From the NCBI GenBank assembly GCA_035712285.1, contig DASTBA010000149.1, forward strand, positions 1 through 26,400: a DNA stretch of 26,400 bases, written 5' to 3'. Both the position numbers and the translations under genes were made by a program. The notes below the pieces were generated by a model. The model did no database searches, had not been told where the DNA came from, and worked only from the letters and a program-made list of their open reading frames with translations. The DNA comes from CAMLHP01 sp035712285 (lineage in GTDB: Bacteria; Gemmatimonadota; Gemmatimonadetes; Gemmatimonadales; GWC2-71-9). This document shows positions 22,790 to 26,400 of this stretch, one piece after another. Position 1 is the stretch's first letter. The number at the start of each line of letters is the position of its first letter.

Positions 22790-23985
22790 CCAGCACCCTC
22801 GACCAGCGCATCACCGGCGAACTCGGGCAGTTCCGGGCCGACGGGGTCTACAAGCAGCTCAACTACCTCACCACGGCCCAGGGCCCCCGGGTCCGGATGG
22901 AAGGCCGCGGGGATGTCATCATCCTCTCGTCCAACAACTACCTCGGGCTCAGCAATACGCCGTCGGTAGTGGCCGCGGGCAAGGCGGCGCTCGACAAGTA
23001 CGGCGCCGGCACCGCCTCGGTGCGGTTCATCTGCGGCACCTTCGATATCCACCGGGAACTGGAGGCGGTTCTCGCCCGGCTGGTGGGCACCGAAGCGAGC
23101 CTCAGTTTCGTGAGCTGCTGGAACGCCAACGAGGCGCTGCCCGCCACGCTGCTGGGCGAAAATGACATCGTGATCAGCGACCAGCTGAATCATGCCTCCA
23201 TCATCGACGCCATCCGCCTCGCGAAGTCCATCACGAAGTGCCAGTCCGCCGTCTACCGCCACGGCGACCTGGACCACCTGCGCGAACTGCTCACCGCGGC
23301 GAAGGATCGTCGCACGCGGATGGTCATCACCGATGGGGTGTTCTCGATGGAAGGCGCCATTGCGCGGCTGCCGGAGCTGATCGAGATCTGCCGGGCACAC
23401 GACGCCGTGCTCGTGGTGGATGACTCCCATGCCACCGGCGTGCTGGGCGCCACCGGCCGGGGCACCGCCGAGCATTTTGGCCTCCATGGTGAGGTGGACG
23501 TGATCACGTCCACGCTCGGCAAGGCGCTGGGCGGTGCGGCCGGCGGGTTCGTCGCCGCGTCAGCAGCGGTCTGCGACTTCCTCACCCAGCGGGCGCGGCC
23601 GCAGCTGTTCTCGAACGCCCTCCCCTGCACCGTGGCGGGCAGCGCGCTCGAGAGCGTACGGGTACTGGAGGCGGAACCGGGCCGGGTCGCCACCCTCAGG
23701 GAGAACGCGCGCTACTTCCGCGACCAGTTGCTGGGACTCGGCTTCAGGCCGCTGCCGGGCGAGACCCCGATCATTCCCGTGATCCTGGGGGAAACAGCGG
23801 CGGCAATCCGCATGAGCGCGATGCTGCTGGACGAGGGCGTCTTCGTCACCGGGTTTGGCTTCCCGGTCGTGCCGCAGGGCGAGGCCCGCGTCCGATGCCA
23901 GATCTCGGCGGCGCATACCCGCCAGGACCTGGACGACGCCTTGACCGCCTTCCGGAAAGTCGGGACCCGCCTCAGCCTCATCTGA
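22786..23985 (+). CDS. kbl: Glycine C-acetyltransferase (2-amino-3-ketobutyrate CoA ligase)
   Basis: A 399-residue PLP enzyme of the alpha-oxoamine synthase family that cleaves 2-amino-3-ketobutyrate with CoA into glycine and acetyl-CoA. Motifs are 'LSSNNYLGLSNTP', 'GTASVRFICGTFDIHRELE', 'DQLNHASIIDAIRL', 'ITDGVFSMEGAIARLPEL', the cofactor-binding 'VVDDSHATGVLG' (D212, H215) and the PLP lysine K246 in 'TSTLGKALGG'. 'RFICGT' and 'SMEGAIA' fit KBL better than BioF or HemA. It is translationally coupled to tdh, completing the threonine-to-glycine route. A hairpin follows the stop. Confidence 0.94.
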   Translation: MTSTLDQRITGELGQFRADGVYKQLNYLTTAQGPRVRMEGRGDVIILSSNNYLGLSNTPSVVAAGKAALDKYGAGTASVRFICGTFDIHRELEAVLARLVGTEASLSFVSCWNANEALPATLLGENDIVISDQLNHASIIDAIRLAKSITKCQSAVYRHGDLDHLRELLTAAKDRRTRMVITDGVFSMEGAIARLPELIEICRAHDAVLVVDDSHATGVLGATGRGTAEHFGLHGEVDVITSTLGKALGGAAGGFVAASAAVCDFLTQRARPQLFSNALPCTVAGSALESVRVLEAEPGRVATLRENARYFRDQLLGLGFRPLPGETPIIPVILGETAAAIRMSAMLLDEGVFVTGFGFPVVPQGEARVRCQISAAHTRQDLDDALTAFRKVGTRLSLI

Positions 23986-23992
23986 CCCACTG

Positions 23993-24031
23993 GCCCCCTC
24001 CTTGCTACTTCCCCTTGGCAAGGCAGGGGGC
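23993..24031 (+). terminator. Hairpin after kbl
   Basis: GCCCCCT-CCTTGC (23993-24005) pairs with GCAAGG-C-AGGGGGC (24018-24031), leaving one bulged base and a 12-base loop. It lies eight bases beyond the kbl stop, at the operon end, and fits a transcription stop. The usual T-run is missing. Confidence 0.5.
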
Positions 24032-24112
24032 GAACCGCCCACGCAAGTCTTCAAGTCATTGTAAATCAGAGCGTTAGTTCACCCGCGAGCGGCCCGACGG
24101 CCCCCTCGCGAT

Positions 24113-24141
24113 TTTCCACGGCCCCTGCGCATTTCCACGGC
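24113..24141 (+). promoter_or_regulatory. Direct repeat TTTCCACGGC, possible regulator site
   Basis: TTTCCACGGC occurs at 24113-24122 and again at 24132-24141, a 19-base period (nearly two helix turns), 31 bases before the outer-membrane protein gene. It follows an AT-rich patch (about 24048-24080) that probably holds the promoter, although no clear -35/-10 pair could be assigned. An operator for a dimeric regulator is one reading; chance is possible. Confidence 0.3.
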
Positions 24142-24171
24142 ACGGGCGGCACCCTTGGGGGAGACAGTGCA

Positions 24172-24813
24172 ATGAGCCGGCTCAGCCGCAGCATGTCCAT
24201 GGTCGCGCTCCTGCTGGCGCTCGCCGCGAGCGACGCGCTGGCTCAGGATCTCGCGAGCGACAATTTCCGCTGGTACATCGGCGGCCAGGCGGGCGCCTTC
24301 ATCTTCCGCACGCCCAACCAGACGCGGGGCGGGATTCCGATGGTGGGGGGCCACACCCTCATCAAGGCGCGGCGCGGCGGCCTCTACATCGCGGTGGATG
24401 AGGCGTTCAAGAAGAACCAGCAGAGCAGCTACTTCACCAATTCCGGCGGTACCCAGAGCGTGACGTTCAGCGACGTGCGCCGGTTCACCTTCGCGCTGAT
24501 GGCCTTTCCGGTAAAGGGTGCGGCCACGCCCTATTTCGGCGTGGGTGGCGGCATCATGAGCGTCGTGAGCCCGAAATCGGGCGGCGTGGATGATCCGGTG
24601 GCGTCCGACCTCGGCAGCGGAGGCTTCGGGACCTTCATCGCCGGCCTGCAGTTCAAGGTGAGCGGGGTCAGCGCCTTCGGCCAGTATCAGATCCAGACCA
24701 TTCCGGCGTGGGGCAGCAACTCCGGTGGCAATGGCCGCCTGATCAGCGGCGCGGTGCACACGATTGTGGGCGGCGTGCGCTTCAGCCTCGGGTCCGCGCG
24801 CGAGGAGCTGTAA
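24172..24813 (+). CDS. Predicted outer-membrane beta-barrel protein
   Basis: A 213-residue exported protein. A signal peptide (about 1-25, '...ALLLALAASDALAQ') precedes alternating short amphipathic strands rich in G, Y and F: 'FRWYIGGQAGAFIF', 'GGLYIAVDEAFKKN', 'FTFALMAFPVKGAATPYFGVGGGIM', 'GFGTFIAGLQFKVSGVSAFGQYQIQ', 'VHTIVGGVRFSLG'. This is the pattern of small eight-strand barrels of the OmpA/OmpW-like 'outer membrane beta-barrel' type. No binding domain is visible and no function can be given. GGGGGAG lies about ten bases before the ATG. Its last 32 bases overlap the convergent glycosylase gene. Confidence 0.72.
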   Translation: MSRLSRSMSMVALLLALAASDALAQDLASDNFRWYIGGQAGAFIFRTPNQTRGGIPMVGGHTLIKARRGGLYIAVDEAFKKNQQSSYFTNSGGTQSVTFSDVRRFTFALMAFPVKGAATPYFGVGGGIMSVVSPKSGGVDDPVASDLGSGGFGTFIAGLQFKVSGVSAFGQYQIQTIPAWGSNSGGNGRLISGAVHTIVGGVRFSLGSAREEL

Positions 24814-25405
24814 CCCTCGCACGCGAGGCCCACGGTGAGCCCTGCTCCGCGTAGCGGAGCGGCCACTCCACCGCGCGGGAAATTCCGACCCGTCTCGTCG
24901 TCGCCAGCATCGGCACCGCGTCCCGCGCGTGCACGGTGACTGGCGACGCGCGCATGGCCTGCCCGTCCAGTGCGCGCGTGATCGCGAGCGCCACCGTCAG
25001 CCGCCCCGGGCCTGACGCCAGCAGGCGATCAGCCATATTGCCCCGCCGGGTCCGCATGACCTCCAGGCCCTCGAGCGGCTCCAGCGCCCGCAGGAGCACC
25101 GCCGCGCCCGCGGCCGGACCACCACAGACCAGGTTGGCGCACCAGTGCATGCCGTACGACCGGTACACGTACCATGTACCGGGCGGCCCGTAGATCGAGG
25201 CATTGCCCGCGGTGCGCCGCCCCTGCCAGGCGTGAGAGGCGGGATCGTCCAGACCCAGGTACGCTTCCGTCTCGACGATCCGGGCGGCCACGACGTTCCC
25301 GCCCGCGCGCGAGACCACGACGCAACCCACCAGATCCCGCGCCACCTCGTCCGCCGGACGCCGGAAAAACGAGACGGGCAGCGTCGCTGCCCGTCGAGTA
25401 CTCAC
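24782..25405 (-). CDS. 3-methyladenine DNA glycosylase (AAG/MPG family)
   Basis: A 207-residue base-excision repair enzyme that removes alkylated purines from DNA. It aligns by eye with human AAG. 'ARIVETEAYLGLDDPASHAWQG' contains the catalytic glutamate (E47, equivalent to human E125) and the intercalating-region tyrosine Y49. 'GPPGTWYVYRSYGMHWCANLVC' and 'GAAVLLRALEPLEGLEVM' follow, then 'SGPGRLTVALAIT' and 'RVGISRAVEWPLRY'. The start is GTG 25405, forming a GTGA overlap with the LOTUS-domain gene upstream, so the two are co-transcribed. The C-terminus overlaps the end of the outer-membrane protein gene by 32 bases. Length is typical of bacterial members. Confidence 0.93.
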   Translation of the reverse strand: MSTRRAATLPVSFFRRPADEVARDLVGCVVVSRAGGNVVAARIVETEAYLGLDDPASHAWQGRRTAGNASIYGPPGTWYVYRSYGMHWCANLVCGGPAAGAAVLLRALEPLEGLEVMRTRRGNMADRLLASGPGRLTVALAITRALDGQAMRASPVTVHARDAVPMLATTRRVGISRAVEWPLRYAEQGSPWASRARVTAPRARTRG

Positions 25406-26400
25406 GCCGACCCCTCGCTACTGGCGGCCTTGGCGGCCGGTTTTCGCGCTCGAGTGCGTTTGGCGGCGGGCTTCGCCTCGGCAGGTGTGGCTGCCGATGC
25501 CTTCTTTGCGGCCCTGGCGCCACGCGGGCGGGCAGTACCCTTCGGACGCTTTGCACCTGCCTCACTCCCGCCCGCCTTGTCCGTCCTGCCCGCCTTGTCC
25601 GTCTTGTCCGCCCCGTCCGCCTTGCCCGCCTTTTCTCCCCCGACACTCACGACGCCCACAAGCGGAACTTCGGCCGGGCGCAATGGCCCCCGCGACCCGC
25701 GCCGGAACCGGAGGCCGGGACGAGAAGCGGCCGGAGACTGTTCCGGAGCCGGCGCATCCGAAGCGGATCCATTGCTCGCCGCGGCCACGGGAGCGGCCTC
25801 GGCAGGCCTGAACGCCGGCCGGCGGTGGAGGCTGATCTCGTACTCGTCATCGCCGGACTTCCGCACGTCCGCGATCTCGGCGTCGTTGGCCTGGCGCAGC
25901 AGCCGCGGGAACCGCCCCGCCTCGAGGAGCTCATCCTCCTTGCCGAGCATGGCGACCATCCGTGACCGGAGCTGTTCGTGCCCCACCGGGCCGCGGAACT
26001 CGCCGAGGGCCTCCGTCATGAGCTGGAAGGCGCGCGCCAGCGTGAGGCCGGTCTCGGGCCTGGCAGGCGGTGCCGCCGTTTCCGTGGCGCTTGCACCTTC
26101 GCGCTCGCGGCCGCGGCCGCGGCGGCCGCGGCGGCGGGATCCGCTGCGCTCCTCCCGCGCCGGCTCGGCGGCCTTGGCTGCGGCATGGCCCGCCTTGGGC
26201 GCCGGACCGGCCTTGGGCGGTGCGCCACTGCCCGCCGAGATCTCGTACTGGCCGTTCTCCTGCCGGGTGACGCGGATGAGCCCGCGATTGGCGGCCTCGG
26301 TGACGAACTTGCTGAAGCGGTTGAAGCCGGCGTTGCTCTCGTCGAAGTTGGCGTCGATCTGCTGCATGACCTGCTTCAGCCGGTCGCTGCGCATCACGTC
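25402..26400 (-). CDS. LOTUS/OST-HTH domain protein, 5' end outside the window
   Basis: At least 332 residues; the frame is still open at the window edge, so the N-terminus is missing. Two LOTUS (OST-HTH)-like winged-helix segments are seen: 'RLKQVMQQIDANFDESNAGFNRFSKFVTEAANRGLIRVTRQENGQYEI' at the start and 'RSRMVAMLGKEDELLEAGRFPRLLRQANDAEIADVRKSGDDEYEISL' in the middle. They are joined by an Arg/Gly-rich linker. The last 100 residues are a Lys/Ala/Pro-rich tail like histone H1. In bacteria LOTUS domains often follow a NYN (LabA/PIN-like) RNase domain, so the missing part may be NYN; this is inferred. RNA binding is likely. Part of the tail is encoded by a 9-base tandem repeat (25573-25626). 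Confidence 0.7.
   Translation of the reverse strand, partial: DVMRSDRLKQVMQQIDANFDESNAGFNRFSKFVTEAANRGLIRVTRQENGQYEISAGSGAPPKAGPAPKAGHAAAKAAEPAREERSGSRRRGRRGRGREREGASATETAAPPARPETGLTLARAFQLMTEALGEFRGPVGHEQLRSRMVAMLGKEDELLEAGRFPRLLRQANDAEIADVRKSGDDEYEISLHRRPAFRPAEAAPVAAASNGSASDAPAPEQSPAASRPGLRFRRGSRGPLRPAEVPLVGVVSVGGEKAGKADGADKTDKAGRTDKAGGSEAGAKRPKGTARPRGARAAKKASAATPAEAKPAAKRTRARKPAAKAASSEGSA
25573..25626. repeat. Six copies of a 9-base tandem repeat inside the LOTUS gene
   Basis: On the plus strand the units are CGCCTTGTC, CGTCCTGCC, CGCCTTGTC, CGTCTTGTC, CGCCCCGTC and CGCCTTGCC. Being a multiple of three they keep the frame, and the minus strand reads as a Lys/Ala/Asp/Gly-rich stretch ('GKADGADKTDKAGRTDKAGG'). 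It is the same unit family as in mltG at 13814-13840. Confidence 0.7.

Noticed and set aside
24848..24864. Inverted repeat GCTCCGC-GTA-GCGGAGC near the end of the glycosylase gene
   Set aside because: It resembles a REP-type palindrome but lies within conserved coding sequence (PLRYAEQG) of the glycosylase, so it is explained by the protein.
26100..26145. GGCCGCGG-rich stretch that looks like a microsatellite
   Set aside because: It encodes the Arg/Gly-rich linker of the LOTUS protein, and the codons vary; treated as ordinary linker coding sequence.

Overview
This is a GC-rich, gene-dense chromosomal stretch from a bacterium with an outer membrane: it has a beta-barrel outer-membrane protein, a predicted lipoprotein MltG and several exported proteins. 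Gene content and the style of the proteins (MoxR/DUF58/DUF4350/DUF4129 block with a secreted M1 peptidase, a GT-C glycosyltransferase of the 'YDQG...DVKGP' type, a tdh-kbl pair, a LOTUS-type protein beside a DNA glycosylase) suggest Gemmatimonadota. That placement is an inference from memory of such genomes, not a computed result. No rRNA, tRNA, CRISPR array, phage genes or transposase gene were seen.

Layout. (1) 143-1198: an HD-GYP response regulator. (2) 8141 down to 1247, minus strand: a tightly packed operon of membrane protein, DUF4129, DUF4350, MoxR ATPase, exported M1 metallopeptidase and DUF58, with most junctions overlapping by 4-17 bases. An RDD-SpoIIM fusion protein (8244-10010) is transcribed divergently from it. 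Together these look like one envelope-associated MoxR module. (3) 10007-11804, minus strand: a site-2-type membrane protease, then a 94-residue unknown and a 69-residue orphan histidine-kinase dimerisation domain. A nested inverted-repeat element lies between protease and unknown. (4) 11813-14798, plus strand: rho with a good sigma70-like promoter and a long leader, then ruvX and mltG. (5) 14799-17595: thiE (minus), an RlmI-type rRNA methyltransferase (plus), and an exported alpha/beta hydrolase (minus) whose upstream operon partner is an SdpI-like membrane protein. (6) 18349-21669, plus strand: a cation diffusion facilitator, an unknown conserved-looking protein and a GT-C glycosyltransferase. 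(7) 21749-23985: the threonine-to-glycine pathway tdh-kbl. (8) 24172-26400: an outer-membrane protein (plus), and on the minus strand a LOTUS-domain protein cut by the window edge followed by 3-methyladenine DNA glycosylase.

Most of the window is housekeeping. The parts most worth a second look are the MoxR module with its embedded peptidase and fused RDD-SpoIIM protein, the HisKA-only mini-protein with its unknown partner, and the repeat biology. On repeats: two palindromic elements sit on gene 3' ends and carry an inverted copy of those ends, and a 9-base tandem repeat family has become coding sequence in both mltG and the LOTUS gene.
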